Below are positions 27,214 through 35,691 of a DNA stretch of 64,000 bases, piece by piece (within the stretch, counting starts at the first letter, position 1; each line of letters begins with the position of its first letter). The stretch covers positions 36,126 to 100,125 of the forward strand of contig NZ_CP179211.1 of the NCBI RefSeq assembly GCF_051201665.1, in the 5' to 3' direction. The position numbers were made by a program, and so were the translations under genes. The notes under the pieces were generated by a model. That model was not told the origin of the DNA, did no database searches, and worked only from the letters and a program-made list of their open reading frames with translations. This DNA comes from Psychrobium sp051201665. Its GTDB lineage: Bacteria; Pseudomonadota; Gammaproteobacteria; Enterobacterales; Psychrobiaceae.

Positions 27214-27918
27214 TTAAGAATTCATTTCAAGCAAATTCAAGTTATTAGTAAACTCATCCTCGAATGCACCGTCAACGATAGATACAAGTGTTTTCCAATG
27301 TCGTCTAATTAACGTTTTCTTTCTTAATTCGTCTACGAACGCTGAATGCCAAAATGAGTGTGGATTGGTTTTGCAACTTGTTTCAATCTCCATAACCTCC
27401 TCTGGAGACATAGTTGTGGTTACAACTGCACCATCAACCAATTCAGTCGTACAGTATCCACCAGCCATTGCTCCTCTCATGTTGGTAGATAGACTTTGAG
27501 TGCTATGTGTAACTCGGTTGTTAATGCCGTTGAACTGAAATGTATCGTTTGAATATATGATATCTGCAGTTGTAATTTGTATATAGGGATTTAAGCTACC
27601 AAGCTTTAGGTATCCCTTATAGCCAATATAGAATAAAGCTCGAAAACCGTTAGTTGGGTCAAACTGGGGAATAACGAATGCAAGCTGCTTATCAGGACAA
27701 ATAGTTAATCCAAATTTGGCTATATTCAAGAAAGCTGATGCAATCATACCAGGAAAGCAGACTTCATTTGCGCTTGTGCTATCAATTAGATTCATTAAAT
27801 ATTGACGCTCTTCGTCATAATCAATTAGACCTTGATACTTCTCTGCGTTAGTTCTGAATTCTTTTTCAACATTAGATAGTTCTTTGTTTAATTGTGTATA
27901 AAAATTTAAACTACTCAT
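27214..27918 (-). CDS. recT: RecT-family single-strand annealing protein
   Basis: 234 residues with the RecT pattern: an N-terminal helical part, then AFLNIAKFGLTICPDKQLAFVIPQ and FYIGYKGYLKL, and a C-terminal region with Lys/Arg (LRKKTLIRRHW). It anneals complementary single strands during recombination. Lies 12 bases downstream of the RecE-like nuclease, its usual partner. Confidence 0.88.
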   Translation of the reverse strand: MSSLNFYTQLNKELSNVEKEFRTNAEKYQGLIDYDEERQYLMNLIDSTSANEVCFPGMIASAFLNIAKFGLTICPDKQLAFVIPQFDPTNGFRALFYIGYKGYLKLGSLNPYIQITTADIIYSNDTFQFNGINNRVTHSTQSLSTNMRGAMAGGYCTTELVDGAVVTTTMSPEEVMEIETSCKTNPHSFWHSAFVDELRKKTLIRRHWKTLVSIVDGAFEDEFTNNLNLLEMNS

Positions 27919-27930
27919 TATTGACTCCTA

Positions 27931-29046
27931 TTAATCTATTACTATTATCTGGTCATTAACTGTATAGCCGTACCAATTGCTTGTGTCGATACAGCCTTTA
28001 AGTGTTCTTAAGCCCATTTCGGTATCTCGCCACCCCTGCTCTTGCCTTTTTTTAGATAATTCAAATATCTCGCAAATTTCTGCTTCTTCATATTCGATAG
28101 CTACAAATGCAAACACTTCTACAGGTACATCAAGTAAGTTGGCGACATATTTATAAAATTCTGCTTGTACGTCATAATTAAGGTCTTTGCACTGCTTAGA
28201 AAACTTATAGGGTTCAGCACTTCTCGCCGTTTTTATATCAATAGCGATCGCATCTCTTCTGAGATAGTCAATTTTGATTTTTAACAGTAAGCCTGTTATT
28301 GGGTCCTTTGCGATCATCGTTATTTCTGGAAAACCATCTTTAGTTAATAAAGGCGCCCTAGTATGCTTTAAGAACGCAGATTCGACCTGTTTTGCTTTAT
28401 TCCACTGCTCTACCTCTACTGGCAGCTTTAGACATTGCTTTTTCACCAATTGTGTTTCGTAAGCCTTATGTATGTTTATTGCTTTTTTGTTTCTAACCAG
28501 TTCTTGAGCTATCTGAAAAGCTTTCTTACCAGTGTTCTTCATATATGAACTAGCGACAATTAAATCAAATATTTCAATTGTCATATCGTGCTGAGCCAAC
28601 CTTTCTATCAATTCGGGTTTATTACCGGTCTTCGCTAATCCCACTTCATCACATTTATTTGCCAGTTCTTTACTTGTTACTAGTGCTTTAGGATGTTCTG
28701 ATTGATTAGGCAATCGGAAGTACTTTTTCTCGAACTCATTAGGTTCTAAAATTAATTCATGCCCTAAAGTCCCAATTTCCATTGCCCTACTTCGAGTAAA
28801 GAGTGATTCAGAGGATTCTTTTTCATCTAGTATTTTCTTCGCATGAGCAGGAGTTTTAGAAACTAACTTTTTAATAATTGATGAATTAATTGCATCAAGT
28901 GAGTGATAAGTTTCATTATCTAAACCAGTGTAAATACCGCAGATCAAACCACCGTTATCATCTATAAAATTCGGTATGTCGTCGCTATACGCAGGCATTA
29001 CATTATCTAACCAAGTCGTTTCTTCATGCGTTGCATTAAACGTCAT
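27931..29046 (-). CDS. RecE-like 5'-3' exonuclease (DUF3799/PDDEXK) with SAP-like insert
   Basis: 371 residues. The start of the nuclease domain (GIYTGLDNETYHSLDAINSS...) and the catalytic region (IDYLRRDAIAIDIKTARSAEP, then DVQAEFYKY) match the RecE C-terminal nuclease. An inserted stretch at about 118-150 (VTSKELANKCDEVGLAKTGN) looks like a SAP DNA-binding motif. With RecT it forms a phage-type homologous recombination pair, as the Bet/Exo pair does in SXT elements. Three palindromic operators lie upstream. Confidence 0.85.
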   Translation of the reverse strand: MTFNATHEETTWLDNVMPAYSDDIPNFIDDNGGLICGIYTGLDNETYHSLDAINSSIIKKLVSKTPAHAKKILDEKESSESLFTRSRAMEIGTLGHELILEPNEFEKKYFRLPNQSEHPKALVTSKELANKCDEVGLAKTGNKPELIERLAQHDMTIEIFDLIVASSYMKNTGKKAFQIAQELVRNKKAINIHKAYETQLVKKQCLKLPVEVEQWNKAKQVESAFLKHTRAPLLTKDGFPEITMIAKDPITGLLLKIKIDYLRRDAIAIDIKTARSAEPYKFSKQCKDLNYDVQAEFYKYVANLLDVPVEVFAFVAIEYEEAEICEIFELSKKRQEQGWRDTEMGLRTLKGCIDTSNWYGYTVNDQIIVID

Positions 29047-29134
29047 GTTTCATTTCCATTTTGATATTTACATTCATTAAAGCATCATCTTTTAATCGCG
29101 CAACTTGTGACTTATTAACCATTACAGAAGAAAA

Positions 29135-29276
29135 GTTCACAGTGTGAATTTTTTAGCTAGATTAAACTGTTAGTTAAGTAGATGGGGGAGGGGGCAATGT
29201 TCACAGTGTGAACATTATTAGCGCCTCAATTATTAGCGGCTCTAATGGATGGAGAAAAGTTCACACTGTGAACTTT
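29135..29276. promoter_or_regulatory. Three palindromic operator-like sites
   Basis: GTTCACAGTGTGAAT (29135-29149), AATGTTCACAGTGTGAACATT (29196-29216 core) and AAAGTTCACACTGTGAACTTT (29256-29276 core) are variants of GTTCACnnTGTGAAC. Spacing is about 60 bases. They lie 90-230 bases upstream of the RecE-like start on the minus strand. Likely binding sites for one dimeric repressor, possibly cooperative. Confidence 0.6.
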
Positions 29277-29331
29277 CATTATACTACTCAGAAATGCCAT
29301 ATATTTTGAGGATGAAATGTTTTGGAACAAT

Positions 29332-29589
29332 AAAGTTTGTACAGAACAGTTAATGTTTGTACACAAGAGGATTTTGGAATAATAAAGATTGTACATAGTA
29401 AAGAAGGCTTGCAAGGTCACGATATATATCAAGGACTTAACGAGTCGTAAAACTGTACATGTAAATAAACTAGACGCACCAACCTTAAGTCAGCAAGCAA
29501 AGGTTATGGGAATTAGTGTACAAACTTTATTATACCGTCCGTTGTAAGTTACTGATTTTTGGTAGCCCTTGTGTACAAACTTTTTTATA
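29332..29589. repeat. TTTGTACA repeats in both orientations
   Basis: AAAGTTTGTACA (29332), AATGTTTGTACA (29352), AAAGATTGTACA (29384), TGTACAT (29454) and, inverted, TGTACAAACTTTATTATA (29517) and TGTACAAACTTTTTTATA (29572). The first and third lie in longer direct repeats starting TTTTGGAA. The stretch 29047-29598 has no credible gene. The arrangement could be a second iteron-like array or binding sites for a regulator; unresolved. Confidence 0.5.
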
Positions 29590-29598
29590 CATAAACAC

Positions 29599-29964
29599 TT
29601 ACTTTACGTGATCAAGTGAAGCGCAAACACCTTGAGTTTCAAATTCAAAATAATTAATAGGCATAGGTTTAGTTATTGTTACTTCGAATGACTCACTGCC
29701 TACTTCTTTTAGAGAATTGTTACTTATAGAGCTTTCAAGAGAAACGTTCGATTTATCAGCAAGCATTGATTGAACACCAATTTTAGCGTTTTTCTTGGCT
29801 GTGGCCATTGAGGTATTCGGTAGCAATTCAACGCAGTAAATTAAATTACCTTTATATTTAAGCAGCGAAAGTTCTTCAAAAGTCATTGAATTTAAATTAG
29901 TCTCAGCAGTGATTGCTCCTGCAGAAGTTAATAATATTAATGTTAGCCTGAGTGTTTTTATCAT
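29599..29964 (-). CDS. Small exported protein
   Basis: 121 residues with a signal peptide (MIKTLRLTLILLTSAGAITA). The mature part has two Cys and repeated Ser/Lys helices. Overlaps the end of the next upstream gene by 4 bases, so the two are coupled. No family recognised. Confidence 0.6.
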   Translation of the reverse strand: MIKTLRLTLILLTSAGAITAETNLNSMTFEELSLLKYKGNLIYCVELLPNTSMATAKKNAKIGVQSMLADKSNVSLESSISNNSLKEVGSESFEVTITKPMPINYFEFETQGVCASLDHVK

Positions 29965-30254
29965 TTCCTTTCTAGGTATCCACAGAATTGAGCTCCAATT
30001 CGTAAAAATTTAATATCTTCTAAGACTTCTTTTTTCTTAACACCTTGTTTTAATCGGATGTAATAAATTCCCTTTGAAATACTTTTTTTAGATTCTTCTG
30101 ATTGGGCGCTATCAGTACAAAAATATGCTTGCTTATCAGCCAATCTAAGAGATGGGTCATCGAAACCCGCCATTTCGATATTTTTTTCTTGTGCAAATGA
30201 TTCGTGACTAAAAGTAGCTAAAATCAACCATACACCCACATTACATATTTTCAT
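29961..30254 (-). CDS. Small exported protein
   Basis: 97 residues with a signal peptide (MKICNVGVWLILATFSHESFAQ). The mature part is polar with two Cys. Probably a periplasmic partner of the next gene, with which it shares a 4-base overlap and similar Cys spacing. Function unknown. Confidence 0.58.
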   Translation of the reverse strand: MKICNVGVWLILATFSHESFAQEKNIEMAGFDDPSLRLADKQAYFCTDSAQSEESKKSISKGIYYIRLKQGVKKKEVLEDIKFLRIGAQFCGYLERK

Positions 30255-30258
30255 TTTT

Positions 30259-30495
30259 CTACCTTACCTTACACAGAGTAATAAACAGCCATTTGCATTC
30301 GCCATTAGAACCTCGGTTAAATCCTAGTGTTACAAGTAACAACACCAAAGGAATACCAAATACGTTAGGTACAACCATGTTATACATTGCCCATGAATTA
30401 TATGCTGTGATTAAGGATAAAATAGTAAACACTAATGATATGATCCCAAATGCACGTATAGCATGGCCTTTTTCAAAAATGTAATAGTTCTTCAT
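30259..30495 (-). CDS. Small two-span membrane protein
   Basis: 78 residues with two hydrophobic segments (about 14-32 and 40-60). Four bases upstream of the exported protein gene on the same strand, so the three form a small operon. No family recognised. Confidence 0.5.
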   Translation of the reverse strand: MKNYYIFEKGHAIRAFGIISLVFTILSLITAYNSWAMYNMVVPNVFGIPLVLLLVTLGFNRGSNGECKWLFITLCKVR

Positions 30496-30602
30496 ATAGT
30501 GTTTTAATTAATTTAAGATGCTAATCATTTTAAAGTCTTAGCAGATTTATTTGCTTAAAAAAAACCTAAATTTGTAAATAAAATATGTTTCATTTGATTA
30601 GT

Positions 30603-31580
30603 CTAGTCCTCAAATCGTGATGTGCCAGTACGTTTAGCATTAGCTTGCCTAGTATAATGTAAGGGCATAGTAGGGTTCTTCCAACCTCCAGATAAAGCTA
30701 TCTCTGTCAAACTCACACCGTTTTCAGCTAGGCTTACCGCGCTACCAATTCTTAAGCTATGAGTATTAAACGCCAAACCAAGTAAACCTAACTCTCTGGC
30801 CATATTTTTTATAATTTTAGTAAAGCCAATATATTTAAGTGGATCTCCCACTTTTCCACCTTTGTAGATACGGCGAATAAATAAACCCTCACTTATTCCT
30901 GTTTTATCCAAGTACAAACGAATGAGTGAAAGTGTTTTTGGTGAGAGGTTAGCGTATCTACCTTCTCCGTCTTGATCATTTTTGGCCCTGGCAATAAAAG
31001 CAGTTCCAATTTCAAAATCTATATCTTCGACCTGCAGCGCTAATAGTTCACTAGCTCGACATAACGTATACGTACCTAAGAACATGAGCATTGTATTTCT
31101 TATCTCAATGATAGATGATTCAGAGGTTACGGGCGGGAGCCGTTTAATATTAGAATGTCTAAGTGGTGCAAGTTGTTTAGAAGAGGGCAGTCGTATCAGT
31201 GAATTTCTAATATAATCCGTAATATTCTTACTATCTTTCAATGGGTTCTTAATTTCAAGAAGACTGAACATTCCACTAATAGTAGATAATCTACGTTTTA
31301 TTGTTGACTTACTGAAACCGTCACTAATCATTATATCGATGTAATCAAAGATAACTTCTTTAGCCGTTTTAAAGTCGCTACTAAATTCAATATACCCGTT
31401 AGAGCTACAAAAGCATTTATAATGTTTATAGTCTGATCGCTTTGCTTTTAAAGTATTTGGGTTTTCAGTTGGGAGAATTCTTTCTCTGTACTCATCAATG
31501 TTATCTTGCGCTTTATCTCGAACAAGATTATCAATTTTGTTCGATTGGACACTAAGAATATCATTCAGGTTATTTTTCAC
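30603..31580 (-). CDS. Tyrosine site-specific recombinase
   Basis: 325 residues with the catalytic set: Arg in CRASELL (about 174), Lys in RAKNDQDG, HSLRIG (about 276), GGWKN, and the Tyr nucleophile in HYTRQ (about 307). N-terminal core-binding domain present. Location beside parAB and a lox-like site just upstream suggest resolution of plasmid multimers, as Cre-lox does next to P1 par. Integrase activity cannot be excluded. Confidence 0.92.
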   Translation of the reverse strand: MKNNLNDILSVQSNKIDNLVRDKAQDNIDEYRERILPTENPNTLKAKRSDYKHYKCFCSSNGYIEFSSDFKTAKEVIFDYIDIMISDGFSKSTIKRRLSTISGMFSLLEIKNPLKDSKNITDYIRNSLIRLPSSKQLAPLRHSNIKRLPPVTSESSIIEIRNTMLMFLGTYTLCRASELLALQVEDIDFEIGTAFIARAKNDQDGEGRYANLSPKTLSLIRLYLDKTGISEGLFIRRIYKGGKVGDPLKYIGFTKIIKNMARELGLLGLAFNTHSLRIGSAVSLAENGVSLTEIALSGGWKNPTMPLHYTRQANAKRTGTSRFED

Positions 31581-31631
31581 TTTAGCTCCTTATCTAAACT
31601 TAATTAATATGGCCATTTGTATAATATTTAT

Positions 31632-31665
31632 TTTAGTATAGATAATTACAGTTATCTATACTAAA
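31632..31665. other. lox-like recombination site
   Basis: TTTAGTATAGATAA (31632-31645) and TTATCTATACTAAA (31652-31665) are perfect 14-base inverted arms around the 6-base spacer TTACAG. A partial third arm (TTAGTATA) follows at 31667. It lies 52 bases upstream of the recombinase start, giving the layout of a tyrosine recombinase core site. Confidence 0.7.
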
Positions 31666-31737
31666 GTTAGTATAAACAGCACCCCGATTTACATTAAAAA
31701 CTCAAGGGTTTGATTAAGGATTAGTTTATTTATAAAA

Positions 31738-32505
31738 GTGTGACAACTAACGTTTTTATGTTCCACTTTTGAAGTCTGATACAACGTTAAAAATTTCGTC
31801 ATGTTCAAGGCGTTCTTTAATTTTATCTGGCGAATCACTTCTAGTACCTTTCTTAGAAATCCAGCCATTTATAAATGTGTGTTCAACAATTTTCTGTAGT
31901 AATTTTTGATCGCCGTAACTCATTCTAGATTGTAAAAGAGTCAATTGCCTTAAAATTGAAGAAGTAGGGCGATCGCCAAATTCAATAAATTCACATTCAT
32001 TATTCGCATCAAAAAGAGCTTGTAACGTATCCTCCTCGCGTCTAACTGGAGGTGATGTTAACCACAAAATAGTGTCAGTGAAAGAGCTATCATATTCATT
32101 CAAACCCAAGTTTCTCTGAACTCTTTGTAGTTGTTCAAGTGCTGGCTTTTCAATATTTATGGTTGCTAAGCTCTTGTTTTTCTTGTACTTAAATGCTCTG
32201 AATGCACCATTCAAGCTTTTGTAACTTTCTGGTTTCATTGATGACTTAAGTTCTAAACTAGCTTCTTTATATGTTAGCTTTGTCAGATAATCAAAACGTA
32301 AGTCTTTATCTAAGAGGTGAGCAGGCGCCTTGTTATCAACAAAATTTGAAGGGTTCATTCTCTTATCAAATGCAGGGATAGTTATATAATCCTGCCAGTG
32401 TTGCTCATTATCTTGTGTCATTTCGTTAGTTGTCACGTTTGTTTAATTTGAATTATTGTATAGCATAGCTTAAATATATCAAGAACATCCGTGTGACAAC
32501 TAACG
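31738..32505. repeat. GTGACAACTAACG repeats around the 31756 gene
   Basis: GTGTGACAACTAACG occurs identically at 31738-31752 and 32491-32505 on the plus strand. GTGACAACTAACG occurs on the minus strand at 32436-32424, where it contains the GTG start codon of the enclosed gene. Probably operator sites of an autoregulated gene or boundaries of an inserted unit. Confidence 0.55.
31756..32436 (-). CDS. Unknown 226-residue protein
   Basis: Starts with GTG inside a repeated 13-mer. Soluble, mixed charge, with a basic middle (KYKKNKSLATINIEKPALEQL) that could be a small DNA-binding region, and a helical C-terminus. Possible regulator or partition accessory from its place beside parB and repeats; I recognise no family. 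Confidence 0.6.
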   Translation of the reverse strand: MTTNEMTQDNEQHWQDYITIPAFDKRMNPSNFVDNKAPAHLLDKDLRFDYLTKLTYKEASLELKSSMKPESYKSLNGAFRAFKYKKNKSLATINIEKPALEQLQRVQRNLGLNEYDSSFTDTILWLTSPPVRREEDTLQALFDANNECEFIEFGDRPTSSILRQLTLLQSRMSYGDQKLLQKIVEHTFINGWISKKGTRSDSPDKIKERLEHDEIFNVVSDFKSGT

Positions 32506-32532
32506 CTTTGTTGCTTTGTAGGTAAATAAAGA

Positions 32533-32557
32533 TTGCCCAAGCACTTAACTTGGGCAA
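32533..32557. terminator. Bidirectional-type hairpin
   Basis: TTGCCCAAG (32533-32541) with CTTGGGCAA (32549-32557), a 7-base loop, and T-rich sequence on both sides. It lies just after the 39-residue gene on the minus strand. Probably a terminator. Confidence 0.55.
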
Positions 32558-32577
32558 ACTTTATTTTACCTGCACAA

Positions 32578-32697
32578 TTACCGGTTACTTAATGCATCCA
32601 ACAATAATGAGAAGTCTGAAATACTCATTGGCCCGGGTTTTATGTAATATCCATTGGATATTTCTTCGGCTAGATGTAAGATATGGTTCTGGCTCAT
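32578..32697 (-). CDS. Possible 39-residue protein downstream of parB
   Basis: MSQNHILHLAEEISNGYYIK... with AAGGAA 6 bases upstream of the ATG, ending just before a terminator-like hairpin. Typical of a genuine small gene at the end of the par operon. No family recognised. Confidence 0.45.
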   Translation of the reverse strand: MSQNHILHLAEEISNGYYIKPGPMSISDFSLLLDALSNR

Positions 32698-32723
32698 AGT
32701 TATTCCTTAATTATGTTTGTCGG

Positions 32724-32763
32724 AGGGCTTTCATCTAAGTTTGCAGACCGATGTGAAAGCCCT
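32724..32763. other. Candidate parS centromere
   Basis: AGGGCTTTCA (32724-32733) and TGAAAGCCCT (32754-32763) are perfect 10-base inverted arms 20 bases apart, just after the parB stop codon. P1-type parS also lies directly downstream of parB. T residues after the right arm would make it a plus-strand terminator as well, so the call is tentative. Confidence 0.4.
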
Positions 32764-32769
32764 AATTTT

Positions 32770-33792
32770 TTAGTTATTAGCTCCTAAGATCTCCTTGATT
32801 GCATTTTCTACTTCATCAAGTTTATCAGTGCTTAAATTACAAAACTGGTAACTAGTTTCGTTGTCTTTTGTGATTATTTTATAGTTGCCACCTCCCTTTG
32901 CTGAATATGAAAAAGTACTTGCTTCAACTGTTGTCTTTTGACTATTTAACTCTTTCAATAGAAGTTCTAATACCTGTGAATTAAGCTTATACGGGTTTCT
33001 ACTTCCTGCAAGCTGACATAAATCTTCAAAAGTATGCTTCTGTACAATAGTGGATGCTTTTACTAGTTCTTTCGATGGCCGTTCTTTTGCTAAAGAGCGT
33101 AGCGTAGTGATCGTTGGTCGGCCTAGTTGTGTTAGATGTGGGAACAAATCGATTAAAAACTCTGGAATTTTACTAGCGCTGATGGCCATTGATACCATAG
33201 ATGGAGTAATACCTTCGGCTTCAGCAATGGCTCTAGCGTTTTTGTACACTTTAGTTTCTATTTGATGTGTGTATTTTCTACCTTGTTCAATCAAGGAAAG
33301 AGGCTTGGATAAATTAGTAATATCTGCAAGATACTTAGCATCTTCATCTTCAACTATTAACTTAGTTACATAGATTTTGAACGGAATACCTACTGATAAA
33401 CAAGAAAACCTTCTTCTGCTGCCACTTAATACTGCAATTTTACCATTTTCGTTTAAGTACCCAATACCAGGTACTATTTGGCCACGTTTAACCATCGTTG
33501 CAGATAGATCTTCAACGCTTTCTTGAGTTACAAATTTAGGGTCACGGCCATTCTGATCTGGTACAAATGTTTTGTCTTCAATCTCGCTGCTTTGGACAGT
33601 AATCAACTCAAAAACTGCTAGTTGATCATCACTTATTTTAAGTTCTATTGTTGAGTTGCCTGACGTTAAAAGTGACGCGTTTTCTTTGGCATCTTTCAAC
33701 GCTGAAGCGTTCATACCTGCAACTTTTACATTATCACCAAGAACTGCACCCTTTACGCGCCGGCGACTTGTTTTTTTATCTTGAGTAGTCAT
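32770..33792 (-). CDS. parB: Plasmid partition protein ParB
   Basis: 340 residues from ATG 33792 (an ATG at 33810 overlaps parA). The ParB/Srx-type domain has RGQIVPGIGYLNENGKIAVL and SGSRRRFSCL; then LSLIEQGRKYTHQIETKVY and an HTH (AIAEAEGITPSMVSMAISA). Binds the centromere site and stimulates ParA. The basic N-terminus fits the ParA-interacting region of P1-type ParB. Confidence 0.9.
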   Translation of the reverse strand: MTTQDKKTSRRRVKGAVLGDNVKVAGMNASALKDAKENASLLTSGNSTIELKISDDQLAVFELITVQSSEIEDKTFVPDQNGRDPKFVTQESVEDLSATMVKRGQIVPGIGYLNENGKIAVLSGSRRRFSCLSVGIPFKIYVTKLIVEDEDAKYLADITNLSKPLSLIEQGRKYTHQIETKVYKNARAIAEAEGITPSMVSMAISASKIPEFLIDLFPHLTQLGRPTITTLRSLAKERPSKELVKASTIVQKHTFEDLCQLAGSRNPYKLNSQVLELLLKELNSQKTTVEASTFSYSAKGGGNYKIITKDNETSYQFCNLSTDKLDEVENAIKEILGANN

Positions 33793-33797
33793 ATATT

Positions 33798-35000
33798 TTA
33801 TATACCCCATAGCTCACAACATTCGAGCTCTATTTCATTAATTATCAGCCGATATTCATTTTGAGCTAATTTTAAAGAGGCTTTACTTGCCGGATATTCA
33901 CTTGCGCTATAATCGTAAACTGTACAATAGTCTTCTGCACAATTTGTTACAGCATCAGATTCAATGAATTCATGTGTGTATATATGTTGAAAATCTCTCG
34001 ATTTGTTACATGCCATTCTGATATTTTGAGCTATTCGGACCTGAGATACACTTGAACGTCGAATACCTGACAGCATCACTTTTACATTGTCGTATCCTTT
34101 ATGTCCCATTCCCATTAGTAAACTATACATATCAGCTAAGAATTTAACGTACTTTTCAGATGAGTCTTGGTCGTTCTCTGAGGGGCGTATAGGCACTATT
34201 AATGATGTTGCTACATAATGACCTGCTAACGTCATTGCTGAAAAATACGGTGACGTATCAATAAATAGGATGTCAAAATCATCTTTTACTGAGTCGATAA
34301 TTTTCTCCATGGCAGTATACGCATTATATGATTCACCAGCCTCTTCAGCTTCATTTTCACGCATTTTTACATAGAACTCATGCTGTCTATCTTCGGGTCT
34401 TGAACACATAACCCTAAAGTTCGGAATGTTAGTCTCATAGAAAGCTTCTTTACATAAATCTGAAAATGTTTCGCCTTCAGATAATTCAAAGTTTTCCATC
34501 AGTAAATCACCGATTGATAGGTCATCATCTGAAAAATTAGGCTTCAACATGGCTGTAGACGTACCTTGAGGATCTAAATCTAGCACGCCGACTCTATAAC
34601 CTTTTGGTATCTCGATGGCCAAACCTGAAGCTAAAGTTACAGTAATAGTTGTTTTACCGGCTCCGCCCTTTAAATTACTGACGCAGTAAATTGGTAATTT
34701 AGATTGATTTTGAAAAAGTTCTTCTTGCGAACATGCTTTTCTAAGCTTTAAAACATCATCTATGTCGATTTGCCAAGATTTATCAAATCTGGTGAAGTCG
34801 ATATCTAACTCTTTGCAAAGAGCAGTGATTTTGCGTGCATGAGCACCAGTTGCCGCAACTGCTTCTGTTTGATTGTAAGTGCGTTTAAGTTTTCCGTTAA
34901 CGTTCTCAGTAGAAAGGACACTTTGCTTATTATCGAGATTCAGTGCAGCTAGATAGCTAGAAAGGTTAGTAATACTTTCAAGTGTTGCTACGGGTGTCAT
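33798..35000 (-). CDS. parA: Plasmid partition ATPase ParA, type Ia
   Basis: 400 residues from ATG 35000 (AAAGGAA at the right distance); the frame could extend to 35045. N-terminal part with a DNA-binding helical region (YNQTEAVAATGAHARKITAL) as in P1 ParA, then NLKGGAGKTTITVTLA Walker A at about 105-120, LDLDPQGTSTA, and FLIDTSPYF-like FDILFIDTSPYFS. Type Ia ParAs repress their own operon through this N-terminus. Confidence 0.92.
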   Translation of the reverse strand: MTPVATLESITNLSSYLAALNLDNKQSVLSTENVNGKLKRTYNQTEAVAATGAHARKITALCKELDIDFTRFDKSWQIDIDDVLKLRKACSQEELFQNQSKLPIYCVSNLKGGAGKTTITVTLASGLAIEIPKGYRVGVLDLDPQGTSTAMLKPNFSDDDLSIGDLLMENFELSEGETFSDLCKEAFYETNIPNFRVMCSRPEDRQHEFYVKMRENEAEEAGESYNAYTAMEKIIDSVKDDFDILFIDTSPYFSAMTLAGHYVATSLIVPIRPSENDQDSSEKYVKFLADMYSLLMGMGHKGYDNVKVMLSGIRRSSVSQVRIAQNIRMACNKSRDFQHIYTHEFIESDAVTNCAEDYCTVYDYSASEYPASKASLKLAQNEYRLIINEIELECCELWGI

Positions 35001-35147
35001 GGATATTCCTTTAATTAAAGTTATCTTATCCATCAATGGTAACAAATAGTTTCAATGAAAAAAAGAAGATTAGAGGATTTATATTGAAATGGGTATTTGT
35101 AATGAGGTTTATTGGCTTCTCTTTAAGAGAAGCCAATAAATAATCAG

Positions 35148-35417
35148 TTATTCGCTTAGCTCTTCAAAAACTGCCTTTGTTTTATGTTCTATAGAAAACA
35201 ATAGATTTAAAACAAGCATAATTAATAATAGAGGCAGGCCGATAGAGATAATTGTCGCCAAGGATAATTGATCTACCGCAGCAAAAATTAAAGCTCCGAT
35301 GACGAGGAATAGCACAACTCGAATCATTAATTTTGTTATCTTTAGCTGCTGATTTACATCTCGTTTAGAGTGCTTGAGTGAAAACTTATAGATATTAAGT
35401 AAATAGTTATTTTTCAT
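35148..35417 (-). CDS. Small two-span membrane protein
   Basis: 89 residues. Hydrophobic segments at about 32-50 and 54-74, with a basic N-terminus (KFSLKHSKRD). Separated by 4 bases from the H-NS-like gene upstream of it. Function unknown. Confidence 0.6.
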   Translation of the reverse strand: MKNNYLLNIYKFSLKHSKRDVNQQLKITKLMIRVVLFLVIGALIFAAVDQLSLATIISIGLPLLLIMLVLNLLFSIEHKTKAVFEELSE

Positions 35418-35421
35418 ATCT

Positions 35422-35679
35422 TTATCCTTTATTTGATGAAGTTGGTTTACTTGTTAAGTCAGCTGGTGTGATACCAGCTGCTTTAAGTTGATTCAAAAAA
35501 TCAGCGACTTTTTCTCTTTTTTCTGCATCCTTGCGAGCGCTCTCAGCTCTTTGCTGCTCTCTGGACGTTAAGATTGACTGAAGATTAGCTATCACAGCGC
35601 TAATTTGCTTATCAGATAAAGTGGCTACAACTTTTTTTAGTTTAGTCTTGCTCTTAAGCAAGCTTAGATATTCAGTCAA
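35422..35679 (-). CDS. Truncated H-NS-like protein (dimerisation part only)
   Basis: 85 residues. The coiled-coil region (LQSILTSREQQRAESARKDA) and the end REKVADFLNQLKAAGITPADL follow the H-NS oligomerisation domain (compare LQQYREMLIADGIDPNEL in E. coli H-NS). The AT-hook DNA-binding domain (Q/RGR type) is absent; the protein ends in KPTSSNKG. Such truncated forms (H-NST type) modulate host H-NS by forming mixed oligomers. The family call rests on this pattern by eye. Confidence 0.6.
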   Translation of the reverse strand: MTEYLSLLKSKTKLKKVVATLSDKQISAVIANLQSILTSREQQRAESARKDAEKREKVADFLNQLKAAGITPADLTSKPTSSNKG

Positions 35680-35691
35680 AATTTCTCCTAA

